A stretch of DNA of 64,000 nt from Loktanella sp. D2R18 (GCF_003318235.1 NZ_QOCG01000030.1:537389-601388); one strand, 5' to 3'. Shown: positions 24,490-33,583, numbered from the stretch's first letter. The notes: generated by a model not told the origin, from the sequence alone. A program made the numbers and translations.

Positions 24490-25236
24490 CTAGAATTTCT
24501 GGATCGCAGCCAAGCTGCGGCTTGCAAACCGGGCGTGGTCTTTGGGGTTATCGTGTTCGACCACATAGTGATCTACGCCCGCCTCTTGCAGCGCAGCATG
24601 GATCGCGGCCCAATCTTGAGTACCGTGGCCAACATCCGCCCAGCCATCTTCGTCTGCGTTTTCACCAGCCCGTGCAATGTCTTTGATATGCGCCGCCGCG
24701 ATGCGGCCCGCGTATTTCTGAATCCACGCGACCGGATCAAGCCTCGCGCGCGCGACCCAACCAAGGTCGAGTTCAAACATCAATGCGTCTGACGCCGCCG
24801 CGATAAGATCAAGCGGTAACTCACCCGTTTCTGTCGCCACAAATTCAAAGTCATGATTGTGCCAACCAAAGACCAGACCTGCGTCTTGAAACGGCTTACC
24901 AGCCTCGGCCAAACGTGTCCCAAACGCGGCCCAACCGGCGGCATCCACCGGGCGATCATCAGGCATCACAAAAGGTACGATAACCTCTTGAATCCCCAAT
25001 TCCTTTGCGATGGCAATCGCTTTTGATGCGTTACCCTCGACCATATCCAGCCCAAAGTGACTGCTGGTCATTTTCAGGCCTGTCGCGTCAAGCCCCGCCT
25101 TTAGCCCATCGAGATCATCAAAAAGGCCCCCGAAACCTTCGACCTCTTTGAACCCGGTCTCAGAGAGCATTTGCAGTGTATCCTCCAACGGTGGAAAGTT
25201 CCGTGAGCAGTAGAGTTGGTAGGAAATCTTGGTCAT
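24490..25236 (-). CDS. Sugar phosphate isomerase/epimerase-like TIM-barrel protein
   Basis: A 248-residue xylose-isomerase-like TIM barrel (AP endonuclease 2 superfamily). Metal-binding positions of the family are visible: GWHNHDFEF, FELDLGWVARA, AAHIKDIARAGE and YVVEHDNPKD near the end. It has no signal peptide. It lies between the beta-mannosidase (15 nt upstream) and the Gfo/Idh/MocA oxidoreductase (11 nt downstream). That trio is common in pathways that oxidise sugars and then isomerise or cleave the keto product. The substrate is unknown; a hydroxypyruvate-isomerase-like activity is an alternative. Confidence 0.87.
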   Translation of the reverse strand: MTKISYQLYCSRNFPPLEDTLQMLSETGFKEVEGFGGLFDDLDGLKAGLDATGLKMTSSHFGLDMVEGNASKAIAIAKELGIQEVIVPFVMPDDRPVDAAGWAAFGTRLAEAGKPFQDAGLVFGWHNHDFEFVATETGELPLDLIAAASDALMFELDLGWVARARLDPVAWIQKYAGRIAAAHIKDIARAGENADEDGWADVGHGTQDWAAIHAALQEAGVDHYVVEHDNPKDHARFASRSLAAIQKF

Positions 25237-25251
25237 GTTTTCTCTCCTCGA

Positions 25252-27624
25252 TCAGGCGTATGTCGCGCTGTGCAGATCGCGCAGCGTGAAGTTTGGTTTG
25301 TCTGCAGGATTGGCTGGCGCAAAATGCACAACCTTTGTTTGTCCGGGCAAAAGCGTGAAGGCATTGTCGTCAAATCGCCCGGGCACATCGGCCTCGATCG
25401 CGACGAACAATGCCAGCGTCTGCGCAGTAAGTGTGAGTGTATTGCCAGAAACAAGTTGGGTCAGGTTTGGTGCCTGCAGATTGTAGTCTTTGTAAGGTTT
25501 AGGCGCGAATGTATCGCTGCCTGCCACGCCATCCGCGGTTTCCCACGCATAATGCAACATTTCATCAGGCTTCAGGTCTGCGCTCGCGATTGTCAGCACG
25601 TCCACTGCTGTTGTTTCGACGGATGCGCCACCCACGCACAGCGCACGCAATTTGCCCGTCATGTCCACTGCCGAAACGGTGACAGATACATCGCTGGCGG
25701 CCGGCGCATCATTGACCGCACGGATCACATAATCCCCATTAACAGGCACAGCCGTGACCAAGACAGGCGCATAGAATTCGCGCGCCATATGGTGCAGCAA
25801 CTTCCAATCACCGCCATGATCAAGCGAGGCCCACGAACAGACCGGCCACGTATCATTGAGCTGCCAAATTAACGTGCCCATACAGCGCGGTTTAAGACTG
25901 CGCCAATGGGTGACAGCGGTTTTGATCGCAAGGCCCTGTTGGACTTGGGACATATAAACAAAATCGTCAAAGTGCTTCGGCCAACGGAAATAACGGAACA
26001 TGGTTTCTGCGATCCGCGCATTGCCGCCTGCGTTCTTTTGATGGCTTTCCAGCACGGGGGCGGCGATGTTTTGATCTGCCACGCCTGCGAATTTGCGCAC
26101 GGCATTCATCGACGGGTAGCTTTGGAATCCGAATTCGGAACAGAAACGTGGGCCGACATCGCGGTAGTGGTCAAAGTCGCGGCCTTCGTGCCAGACCGAC
26201 CAGAAATGCATATCGCCCGATCCATCGTCATGCCACGCATCGCCAAAATTCATAGGCCCCGGAGACGGCGAAGACGGCCACCAGATCGCCGTTGGATCGA
26301 CTTCAAGCAGTTGCGTTTCAATCGCCCGGTTCAGCCGGTCATAATTTACCAGATAGCGATCGCGGTCGTTGATGCTACAGTCGTACCATCCCAATGCACC
26401 GATCAATTCATTGTCGCCACACCAGATCGCGATGCTCGCGTGGTGGTGCATCCGTGCGACATTGTCGGAGACCTCAGCCCGAACCTCGGCCAGATATACG
26501 GCGTCGGATGGGTAAAGATTGCAGGCGAACATAAAGTCCTGCCAAACCAATAGGCCCATTTCGTCGCAAGCGTCATAGAACGACGACGGTTCGTACCGCC
26601 CACCGCCCCAAATGCGGATCATATTCATATTGGCATCGACCGCCGATTGCAGCAGGTCGCGTGTCTTTTCATCGGTGATTTGACCGGGCAGTGCATCTGT
26701 GGGGATCCAATTCGCCCCTTTGCAGAATACATCGCGGCCGTTGATCCGGAATTTGAACCCAAGGCCAATATCATCGGCCTCGGTGATCAGCTGCAAGTCA
26801 CGTAAACCTATGCGGCGCTGCGTCTTTGCCGCGCCCGCCGTTACGGTCAAATCATAAAGTGGCTGGTCACCTTGACCGACGGGCCACCATAGGTCTGGAT
26901 TCTCAATCAAGATGCTTAACGCGCAGACGCCATTGACCGCCTCCCCCGTCACGGTTCGCCCCGCAATGGTCGCCACGACCTCGCCATCATGATTGGCGGT
27001 ATAGGCGGTCACGCCTAGGGTCACCGCACCAACCGTGTGGGTTTGCGTGATCGCGAGCCGATCAATCCGTGGCGCACGCGATGGTTCAATTGCCATCGTG
27101 CCATAAATACCAAAAGGCGCGAGCGCGATATTCCAATCCCAGCCAAAATCACAGGCGGGTTTGCGGAGAAAATTCCCATCCGGGATTGGGCAGTTCTTGC
27201 TGATCGGCAGTTCAAACGGATGCGCCGCATGTTTTTTGCCGCCCGCAACCACAGGGGAATGGAAAGTGATGCTGATTGTGTTTGTGTCAACCTTTGCGAC
27301 GCCTGCAAGCGGCACTCGGTAGGTCCGGAAAGCGTTTTCAGCCTCTAGCACGACCTGATCGTTGACACGTACGGTTACGACGGTGTCCATCTCGGACAGC
27401 ACCAAATCTATATCGATTTCGGTGACATCGAAATTGCGAGTGACCGTCCAGTCGCGTTCGCAGATCCACCGCAAATCATATTCGTTGCGACCCCAGTAAG
27501 GATCGGCAATCAATCCGGCCTCTCGCAGGGCTGTAATACCGTCTGTCGGCATTTGCATTGCGCAAGCATAGTCACCGCTGTCATCAGACAGCGCCCACTC
27601 ACCCGCCAAATTTAGATGGGTCAC
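25252..27624 (-). CDS. Glycoside hydrolase family 2 beta-mannosidase
   Basis: A 790-residue cytoplasmic GH2 enzyme built like bacterial beta-mannosidases: N-terminal jelly roll (CERDWTVTRNF, KKHAAHPFELPISKN), immunoglobulin-like domains, then a TIM barrel starting GANWIPTDALPGQ (303-315). Acid/base Glu406 is in WCGDNELIGAL and nucleophile Glu497 in FCSEFGFQSYPS; both are in the expected order. IRIWGGGRYE and WQDFMFACNLYP are specific to beta-mannosidases rather than beta-galactosidases. No signal peptide, so the substrate, probably a small beta-mannoside, arrives through the adjacent ABC transporter. Its start overlaps the stop of the ATPase gene by 4 nt. Confidence 0.92.
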   Translation of the reverse strand: MTHLNLAGEWALSDDSGDYACAMQMPTDGITALREAGLIADPYWGRNEYDLRWICERDWTVTRNFDVTEIDIDLVLSEMDTVVTVRVNDQVVLEAENAFRTYRVPLAGVAKVDTNTISITFHSPVVAGGKKHAAHPFELPISKNCPIPDGNFLRKPACDFGWDWNIALAPFGIYGTMAIEPSRAPRIDRLAITQTHTVGAVTLGVTAYTANHDGEVVATIAGRTVTGEAVNGVCALSILIENPDLWWPVGQGDQPLYDLTVTAGAAKTQRRIGLRDLQLITEADDIGLGFKFRINGRDVFCKGANWIPTDALPGQITDEKTRDLLQSAVDANMNMIRIWGGGRYEPSSFYDACDEMGLLVWQDFMFACNLYPSDAVYLAEVRAEVSDNVARMHHHASIAIWCGDNELIGALGWYDCSINDRDRYLVNYDRLNRAIETQLLEVDPTAIWWPSSPSPGPMNFGDAWHDDGSGDMHFWSVWHEGRDFDHYRDVGPRFCSEFGFQSYPSMNAVRKFAGVADQNIAAPVLESHQKNAGGNARIAETMFRYFRWPKHFDDFVYMSQVQQGLAIKTAVTHWRSLKPRCMGTLIWQLNDTWPVCSWASLDHGGDWKLLHHMAREFYAPVLVTAVPVNGDYVIRAVNDAPAASDVSVTVSAVDMTGKLRALCVGGASVETTAVDVLTIASADLKPDEMLHYAWETADGVAGSDTFAPKPYKDYNLQAPNLTQLVSGNTLTLTAQTLALFVAIEADVPGRFDDNAFTLLPGQTKVVHFAPANPADKPNFTLRDLHSATYA

Positions 27625-28700
27625 AGGCGATCCTCGGTCGCTTTATCAAACAGTGACGCGCGTGCAGGGTCGATCCCGATCTGCAACACTTCACCCGCTT
27701 GAACACGCGCTTGGCCATCCATGCGGATGCGGAAACTGTGCTGGCCCAGCTTAGCGTAAACCAAAGTGTCAGATCCCATCGGTTCAACCAGATCAACGTC
27801 TGCTTCAAATTGCAGCGGCGCATTGCGCACCAGTTCACCGGTCACAACATGTTCAGGTCGGATCCCGACAATGGCCGGGCGACCAGCAGTCTGCGGCGCT
27901 GCAAAATCATATCCGGTCATTGGCAAGGTCATGTCGTCAACCTTGAACGCGCCACCTTCCAAATTTCCCTCTAGAAAATTCATAGACGGGCTACCAATAA
28001 AATCCGCAACATAAAGATTGCGCGGTTGGTTATAGATTTCATCTGGGGTGCCAAGCTGCATGATTTTGCCACCCTTCATCACAGCGATCCGGTCAGCCAA
28101 AGTCATCGCCTCTACTTGATCGTGGGTCACGTAAACCATCGTGTTTTGTAGCTGGTTGTGCAGGCGCTTCAGCTCGACCCGCAGATCAACACGCAGTTTG
28201 GCATCAAGGTTCGACAAAGGTTCGTCGAACAAAAATACATCCACATCGCGCACCAGCGCGCGGCCAATCGCAACACGTTGACGCTGACCACCCGATAGGG
28301 CACCGGGCTTACGGTCAAGCAGCGCTTCGATTTGCAGGATTTCGGCGGCGCGGGCGACGCGCTTCTCGATCTCGTCTTTTGGAACTTTAGCATTTTTCAG
28401 GCCAAACGACAGGTTCCCTTTGACGGTCATCTGTGGATACAGCGCATAAGATTGGAACACCATGCCGATGCCGCGCTCGGATGGTTCGGCCCAAGTGACG
28501 TTATTGCCCTTAATGAAAATCTGACCATCGGTGACTTCAAGCAAGCCAGCAATACAGTTCAGCAGGGTCGACTTTCCACAGCCAGATGAACCAAGAAGCA
28601 CTAGGAACTCACCTTCCCCTATATTGAGGTTCAAGTCTTGCAGCACTTTTACCGCGCCAAACGACAGGTCGAGATTTTTGATTTCGATTGAGTTAGTCAT
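27621..28700 (-). CDS. Sugar ABC transporter ATP-binding protein (UgpC/MsmK type)
   Basis: A 359-residue ATPase of the carbohydrate uptake transporter-1 class. Walker A GSSGCGKST (37-45), signature LSGGQ (135-139), Walker B FLFDEP (156-161) and the H-loop VTHDQVEAMTLADRIAVM are intact. The C-terminal third is the TOBE regulatory domain (VGIRPEHV, VEPMGSDTLVYAKLG). It overlaps the beta-mannosidase by 4 nt and follows the permease genes, so it energises uptake of the mannoside recognised by the binding protein at the head of the operon. Confidence 0.94.
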   Translation of the reverse strand: MTNSIEIKNLDLSFGAVKVLQDLNLNIGEGEFLVLLGSSGCGKSTLLNCIAGLLEVTDGQIFIKGNNVTWAEPSERGIGMVFQSYALYPQMTVKGNLSFGLKNAKVPKDEIEKRVARAAEILQIEALLDRKPGALSGGQRQRVAIGRALVRDVDVFLFDEPLSNLDAKLRVDLRVELKRLHNQLQNTMVYVTHDQVEAMTLADRIAVMKGGKIMQLGTPDEIYNQPRNLYVADFIGSPSMNFLEGNLEGGAFKVDDMTLPMTGYDFAAPQTAGRPAIVGIRPEHVVTGELVRNAPLQFEADVDLVEPMGSDTLVYAKLGQHSFRIRMDGQARVQAGEVLQIGIDPARASLFDKATEDRL

Positions 28701-28706
28701 GATTTA

Positions 28707-29627
28707 TCAGCCTTTGACAGCGCCGGCAGCGATGCCGCGTACGAAAAGTTTTCCAGACACAAAGTAGATGGTCAGCGGAACAAGCCCGGTCAGCAAGGTC
28801 GCCGCCATGTTCACATTGTATTCTTTGACACCCTGTACAGAGTTCACGATGTTATTGAGTTGCACCGTCATCGGATAAAGGTCAGGCCCGGTGAAGCTTG
28901 CACCAAACAAGAAGTCATTCCAAATGCCGGTCACCTGAATGATCAACGAAACAACGAAAATGGGCAGCGACATCGGCAACATAATCTTAAAGAAGATTGC
29001 CCAAAATCCTGCGCCATCGACGCGGGCCGCTTTGAATAATTCTTCGGGAATAGAGGCAAAGTAATTGCGGAATAAAAGTGTGTTAATCGGCATCCCAAAG
29101 GCGACGTGCACCAAAACCAACCCGGTAAGAGATCCATAAAGCCCTGCCTCGCGCAGCAAGATCACGATGGGGTAAAGCATGACTTGATATGGAATGAACG
29201 CGCCGATCATCAAAATGCCAAAAAAGACTTCAGAACCTTTGAATTTCCACATCGACAGCGCGTAGCCGTTCACGCTGGCAACTGCCACGGAAAGGAAAAG
29301 CGACGGGATCAGAATGCGCACAGAGTTCCAGAACCCCCGCGACAACCCATCACAATTGATCCCAGTACAGGCCTGCGACCACGCCTTGACCCAAGGTTCA
29401 AATGTGACTTCCATTGGTGGCGCAAAGATATTGCCCATCCGGATTTCTGGCATCCCCTTCAGCGAGGTTACGACCATCACATACAGCGGAAGCGCGTAGT
29501 ACAGCGCAAAAATGAACAGCGTGCCGTAGACAATGATATTTCCACGGGTCATGCGACGTTTTGGTTTTGGCCCGCGTGGGCCAGCGGCAAGGGCGGCAGG
29601 TGCAGCCATCGTGTCGGAATTAGCCAC
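28707..29627 (-). CDS. Sugar ABC transporter permease (MalG type)
   Basis: A 306-residue inner-membrane permease with six predicted helices and the EAA loop EELFKAARVDGAGFWAIFFKI that docks on the ATPase. A GTG at 29627 is the preferred start: GGAGGG lies 8 nt upstream, inside the last codons of the first permease gene, and the two genes overlap by 8 nt. An ATG at 29609 is the alternative. The N-terminus is basic and proline-rich (GPRGPKPKRRMTRGN) before the first membrane helix. It forms the channel together with the upstream permease. Confidence 0.93.
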   Translation of the reverse strand: MANSDTMAAPAALAAGPRGPKPKRRMTRGNIIVYGTLFIFALYYALPLYVMVVTSLKGMPEIRMGNIFAPPMEVTFEPWVKAWSQACTGINCDGLSRGFWNSVRILIPSLFLSVAVASVNGYALSMWKFKGSEVFFGILMIGAFIPYQVMLYPIVILLREAGLYGSLTGLVLVHVAFGMPINTLLFRNYFASIPEELFKAARVDGAGFWAIFFKIMLPMSLPIFVVSLIIQVTGIWNDFLFGASFTGPDLYPMTVQLNNIVNSVQGVKEYNVNMAATLLTGLVPLTIYFVSGKLFVRGIAAGAVKG

Positions 29628-30546
29628 GCTTCTTCCCTCCGAATTCAAGAATTGCCCAAGGGACAAGAATAATGACAACGCTGACAAGCATCATGGTGGA
29701 CGCCGCAAAACCTTGGCCAAGGTTTTGCCCGCCGAACATCGATGTCATCACGTACATGGCGGGCACTTGTGAACTCAGCCCCGGACCGCCCGACGTTTGC
29801 GCGACCACAAGATCGTATAGCTTCACAATGCCAGAGCCGATCAACACCAACGAGGTCACAAATACCGGGCGCATCATAGGAATAATCACGCGGATATAGG
29901 TCTTAACGGTGCCGATGCCGTCAACACGGGCGGCTTTCCAGATATCTTCATCAATGCCGCGCAGCCCAGCGAGCATAATGCACATAATCAGCCCGGTGCC
30001 CTGCCAAAGGCCCGCAATCAACAGACCGAACATCACCAGTGACGCATTATTGAGCGGATCAAAGGTAAAGCTTTCCCAGCCCATCCCACGCACCACACTT
30101 TGCAGACCCAGATCGGGGTTCAAAATCCACTGCCAGATTAGGCCCGTCACAATAAACGACAGTGCAAAAGGGTAGAGGAAAATGGTGCGCAAGGCGCCTT
30201 CACCACGGACCTTACGGTCAAGTAAAGCGGCAAGCGTGAAGCCGATAACAAGCGTTAAAATCAGCGAACAAATACCATAAATGGCAAGGTTTTCGATTGA
30301 GACCAGCCATTTACGGCTGTTCCATAGGCGCTCATATTGATCGAGGCCTACCCATTTTAGACGGGGCAGAAGACCTGAACTTGTAAATGAATAAACGATC
30401 GTCCAAACCGTGCCCCCAACGAAAATGACAAGTGCCGTAAAGACCATCGGCACCGCCGCAATCTTAGATGCCATGTTCTTGAATAATCGCGTAGGCTTTT
30501 TGGTTGGGCCAGCCCGCCCGGCATCTGTGGCTTCAGAAAGCGCCAT
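29620..30546 (-). CDS. Sugar ABC transporter permease (MalF type)
   Basis: A 308-residue membrane permease, the first of two in the operon. Six hydrophobic segments and the EAA motif EDIWKAARVDGIGTVKTYIRVI are visible, as is the LLPRLKWVGLDQYERLW stretch that precedes the second helix in this class. A Shine-Dalgarno AGGGAGG lies just upstream. The binding-protein gene ends 83 nt upstream, and a strong hairpin sits in that gap, which would allow the binding protein to be made in excess. Confidence 0.93.
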   Translation of the reverse strand: MALSEATDAGRAGPTKKPTRLFKNMASKIAAVPMVFTALVIFVGGTVWTIVYSFTSSGLLPRLKWVGLDQYERLWNSRKWLVSIENLAIYGICSLILTLVIGFTLAALLDRKVRGEGALRTIFLYPFALSFIVTGLIWQWILNPDLGLQSVVRGMGWESFTFDPLNNASLVMFGLLIAGLWQGTGLIMCIMLAGLRGIDEDIWKAARVDGIGTVKTYIRVIIPMMRPVFVTSLVLIGSGIVKLYDLVVAQTSGGPGLSSQVPAMYVMTSMFGGQNLGQGFAASTMMLVSVVIILVPWAILEFGGKKRG

Positions 30547-30582
30547 TTATTCCTCCCTAGAATCGTCTGGCTAGACTGTGAC

Positions 30583-30608
30583 ACAGGCCCCCCGAATGGA
30601 GGGCCTGT
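30583..30608 (-). terminator. Intercistronic hairpin after the sugar-binding-protein gene
   Basis: ACAGGCCC (30583-30590) pairs with GGGCCTGT (30601-30608), extendable by two more pairs past one mismatch. No U-run follows on the minus strand. Placed between binding protein and permease, it likely protects the upstream message or attenuates read-through. Confidence 0.6.
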
Positions 30609-30629
30609 ACACGTTTAGCAGTGCCGCGC

Positions 30630-31859
30630 TTAGTCAGCGTCGGCGATGATGTCTGCGTAGGCAGATTGAACCTCAGCAGGCGTCATGGAAGGCGTATTCC
30701 AGAACTCTGTCATCAGGTCGTTCAACTGTGTCTTTGTATCAGGAGACAGCAGCGCATTTACATCAGGAAGCAGGTCGCCAGCAGCCAAAAGGTCGAGACC
30801 TTTTTGCGTACATTCGTTCACAGTTGTCAGGTCAACGTCACCGCGGATCGGGAGGGAACCCTTAGCCGAGTTGAAAGACACCTGAACGGGTGGCGACAAG
30901 AACAAAGCTGCAAGTTCTTTTTGTGCAGCAGTGATTTCCGCGTCGTCTACAACAGGGAAGTAGAACGCATCACCACCTGTTGACAGCACAGCGATTTCAC
31001 CCAGACCCGGAAGACAAGAGTAATCTTCGCCAGCAATCTCGCCAGCAAGAGCGAATTCGCCTTGCGCCCAGTCACCCATGATCTGCGCACCGGCAGTGTC
31101 GTTGATCACAGCAGCAGTCGCTTGGTTCCAGTCCTGAACGTTCAGACCAGCAGACAATTCACGCGCCGCGCCGAAGGCTTCAAATACGCGCGCATAGTCC
31201 GCACCCAGTACAACATCAGCGTTTTTGTCACGGTTTACAGCCAGCCATGAATCGATTCCAACCAATGCGGCCGACATAACATCAAATGCGCCGTTTTGCT
31301 GCCAAGACTGGCCGCCCATCGCAAGTGGTGTGATACCAGCGGCCTCAAGATCACCAGCTGTTGCTGCAAACTCTGTCCAGCTTTGTGGTACAGGAATGCC
31401 CGCTTTTTCATATGCGCCGTTCGACAACCACATCCACTGCCAAGAGTGAATATTTACAGGCGCGCAATAAATACGGCCATCAACTGTACAAGCATCCAAC
31501 AAGTTCGATGGGTTTACGATTTCGGCCCAGCCTTCGGCTTCGGCAACATCTGTAAGATCCAGAAGAAGACCAGCTTCGATCAGCTCTTCAGCCTGACGAC
31601 CATGGTTAAACTGGAACGCTGCGGGCGGATCGCCACCGATGATACGGCTCACCATGATCGGGCGGGCTGTGTCGCCGCCGCCGGCGATTGCGCCATCAAC
31701 CCAAGTGTTGCCTGTCGCGTCCCAAGCTTCGGCAAATTTCGTAACAGCCGCAGCTTCGCCGCCGGATGTCCACCAGTGCATAACCTCCAATTCGACCGCT
31801 GACGCGGAAGATGCACTGACGATAGCGGAGAACGCCATCAATTTTGTTGTCAGTTTCAC
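30630..31859 (-). CDS. Sugar ABC transporter substrate-binding protein
   Basis: A 409-residue extracellular solute-binding protein of family 1 with signal peptide MKLTTKLMAFSAIVSASSASA. The mature part begins VELEVMHWWTSGGEAAAV, the standard strand and loop of this class, and includes WVDGAIAGGGDTARPIM and PVNIHSWQWMWLSNGAYEKAGI (in pieces), whose tryptophans suggest sugar stacking. It heads the mannoside operon and has the strongest Shine-Dalgarno (AGGGAGGAG). Two LacI-type palindromes lie 20-55 nt upstream of its ATG, so its transcription is very likely controlled by the divergent LacI protein. Ligand is inferred to be a mannoside from the operon. Confidence 0.92.
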   Translation of the reverse strand: MKLTTKLMAFSAIVSASSASAVELEVMHWWTSGGEAAAVTKFAEAWDATGNTWVDGAIAGGGDTARPIMVSRIIGGDPPAAFQFNHGRQAEELIEAGLLLDLTDVAEAEGWAEIVNPSNLLDACTVDGRIYCAPVNIHSWQWMWLSNGAYEKAGIPVPQSWTEFAATAGDLEAAGITPLAMGGQSWQQNGAFDVMSAALVGIDSWLAVNRDKNADVVLGADYARVFEAFGAARELSAGLNVQDWNQATAAVINDTAGAQIMGDWAQGEFALAGEIAGEDYSCLPGLGEIAVLSTGGDAFYFPVVDDAEITAAQKELAALFLSPPVQVSFNSAKGSLPIRGDVDLTTVNECTQKGLDLLAAGDLLPDVNALLSPDTKTQLNDLMTEFWNTPSMTPAEVQSAYADIIADAD

Positions 31860-31878
31860 GATTCTCTCCTCCCTGGTT

Positions 31879-31892
31879 CTAAATCGTTGTAG
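31879..31892. promoter_or_regulatory. LacI-type operator 1
   Basis: CTAAATCGTTGTAG fits the symmetric pattern CTAnAnCGnTnTAG with a central CG, the hallmark of LacI-family operators. It lies between the operon promoter and the binding-protein start codon, a position suited to repression. Confidence 0.7.
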
Positions 31893-31898
31893 TAAAGC

Positions 31899-31912
31899 CT
31901 ATATCGTTTTAG
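31899..31912. promoter_or_regulatory. LacI-type operator 2, overlapping the operon promoter
   Basis: CTATATCGTTTTAG repeats the pattern CTAnAnCGnTnTAG, exactly 20 bp (two helical turns) from operator 1. On the minus strand TTGCTA, 16 bp and TATAGG form a plausible promoter whose -10 box falls inside this site. Confidence 0.7.
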
Positions 31913-32068
31913 ATTGACCTAGCAAGCAAAAATAAGACATTGTCTATAGTGGGCGCGGTTAGTATTGGTAACAACCTGTGTTTAAACGGTTTTAAGACCA
32001 GTCCAGAAATTTCAGTGAGGATTTTTTTCAAAACGGACTGTCTAAGGAATACGAGGAGGAGGCCCATC

Positions 32069-33112
32069 ATGTCACAAAAAAAGGCGCCGACCACGACGGT
32101 CGCAGAGGCACGTTCCGCGACAGGAAAGCCAACGCTTAAGACAATCGCCCGGATCAGCGGGCTGGCCGTACCGACGGTCTCGCGCGCGCTTAATGATGCA
32201 CCCGATATTGGGGCCGAAACCAAAAAGCTCATTCGCAAGATTGCCAAGGATGTGGGCTATATCCCCAACCGTGCTGGCGTGCGTCTGCGTACTGGTCGCA
32301 CCAATGTGATCAGCCTCGTTATGTCCACCGAACACGACATGATGGGCCACACTACGCGGCTCATTTCATCTGTGGCCGGCGGATTGCGCGACACACCATT
32401 TCATTTGGTCGTGACCCCGTTTTTTCCGGACCAAGATCCGATGGAACCTGTCCGCTATATTGTTGAAACAGGCTCTGCGGATGCTGTCATTATTAACCAA
32501 GTGCAGCCGCAAGACCCGCGTATCGCCTACTTGATGGAACGCCATTTTCCTTTTGCGACCCACGGACGTTCCGATTGGGCGGACCGGCACCCCTATTACG
32601 ACTTTGATAACAGCGCCTTTGGCGAGATAGCTATCAACGAGCTCGCCGATCGTGGCCGCAAAAACGTCCTGCTCATCGCGCCACCCGCCGCCCAAGCCTA
32701 TGCACAGCACATAATCTACGGCACACGCAAAGGGGCCGCAGATCGCGGCCTCAATGTCACTCTTGCCGATCCTGTCACCAGCGACACAAAGATCGATGAT
32801 ATCGTAGACTATGTTGTAACAACGCTGCGCAGCCATCCCGAAATTGATGCGATCATGACGGCATCGACATCTTCGGCGATGGCCGCTGTTGCTGGGTTGG
32901 AAAAAGCGGGCGCAAAGGTAGGCCGTGAAATCGATGTGTCGACGAAAGAGGCCGTTCCGTTCTTGAAACTGTTCCGCGCCGACATCCTGACGACCACTGA
33001 AAAAGTCGGGGCCGCAGGTGAATTTTTGGCGCGTGCCGCGATCGAAGCGATCAGATCACCGCTCTCCACGCCCATGCAGCACTTGGAAGTCCCGTCAGCC
33101 CAAGACAGCTAG
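32069..33112 (+). CDS. LacI-family transcriptional regulator of the mannoside operon
   Basis: A 347-residue repressor. After a 20-residue polar extension comes the LacI helix-turn-helix (LKTIARISGLAVPTVSRALND, 23-43, given in two parts: recognition helix VPTVSRALN) and hinge YIPNRAGVRLRTGRT. The remainder is a periplasmic-binding-protein-like ligand domain (SLVMSTEHDMMG, DAVIINQVQPQDPRI, ADILTTTEKVGAAGEFLARAAIEAI in pieces). GGAGGAGG precedes the ATG at 32069; the frame upstream is open but unlikely. It is divergent from the transport operon, with two matching operators between. Its 3' end overlaps the convergent gntK by 18 nt. Confidence 0.92.
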   Translation: MSQKKAPTTTVAEARSATGKPTLKTIARISGLAVPTVSRALNDAPDIGAETKKLIRKIAKDVGYIPNRAGVRLRTGRTNVISLVMSTEHDMMGHTTRLISSVAGGLRDTPFHLVVTPFFPDQDPMEPVRYIVETGSADAVIINQVQPQDPRIAYLMERHFPFATHGRSDWADRHPYYDFDNSAFGEIAINELADRGRKNVLLIAPPAAQAYAQHIIYGTRKGAADRGLNVTLADPVTSDTKIDDIVDYVVTTLRSHPEIDAIMTASTSSAMAAVAGLEKAGAKVGREIDVSTKEAVPFLKLFRADILTTTEKVGAAGEFLARAAIEAIRSPLSTPMQHLEVPSAQDS

Positions 33113-33580
33113 CGCTGCGATAATATCGGGCACAGGTTGATCGATAGATACACTCATCGCGGGCATTTGCGGCACCTCAAGCACAGCAAACTGACTGTCG
33201 AGCAGGCTGGTCGGCATATAGTGGTTTTCGCGCGCGGCCATACGGGCCGACACGACCTCATAGGGCGCATCTAGATAGGCTATCTGCAAATCCGGGATCG
33301 CAGCTCGCAGATGATCGCGATAGCTGCGTTTAAGCGCAGAACATGCAAACACCGTGACATGATCCGCCCGCGACGCATTCACTGTCGCGCCCAAAATATC
33401 AAGCCACGGCCATCGCATGTCATCTGTCAACGGACGCCCTGCGGCCATATGGTCGACGTTGCTTTGCGGATGATAATCATCCCCATCCAGATACACACCG
33501 CCCAGCACAGTGGCCAAGCCCTGCGCAATGGTAGACTTGCCGGCCCCCGACACGCCCATGACCATGATTGCCTTATGCAT
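33095..33580 (-). CDS. gntK: Gluconokinase
   Basis: A 161-residue P-loop kinase that phosphorylates gluconate to 6-phosphogluconate. Walker A GVSGAGKST (9-17), the GDDYHPQSNVDHMAAG substrate segment, FACSALKRSYRD, and RENHYMPTSLLDSQ are all family hallmarks, and the length is normal. It is the second gene of a minus-strand pair, 3 nt after the LOG-family gene. Although it neighbours the mannoside operon, it is on the far side of the LacI gene; a metabolic link is possible but not shown. Confidence 0.95.
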   Translation of the reverse strand: MHKAIMVMGVSGAGKSTIAQGLATVLGGVYLDGDDYHPQSNVDHMAAGRPLTDDMRWPWLDILGATVNASRADHVTVFACSALKRSYRDHLRAAIPDLQIAYLDAPYEVVSARMAARENHYMPTSLLDSQFAVLEVPQMPAMSVSIDQPVPDIIAALAVLG

Positions 33581-33583
33581 GCC

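Noticed and set aside
25906-26553. 215-codon plus-strand frame opposite the beta-mannosidase
   Set aside because: It lies inside a confirmed GH2 gene whose catalytic residues are read on the other strand; no start signal or recognisable motif.
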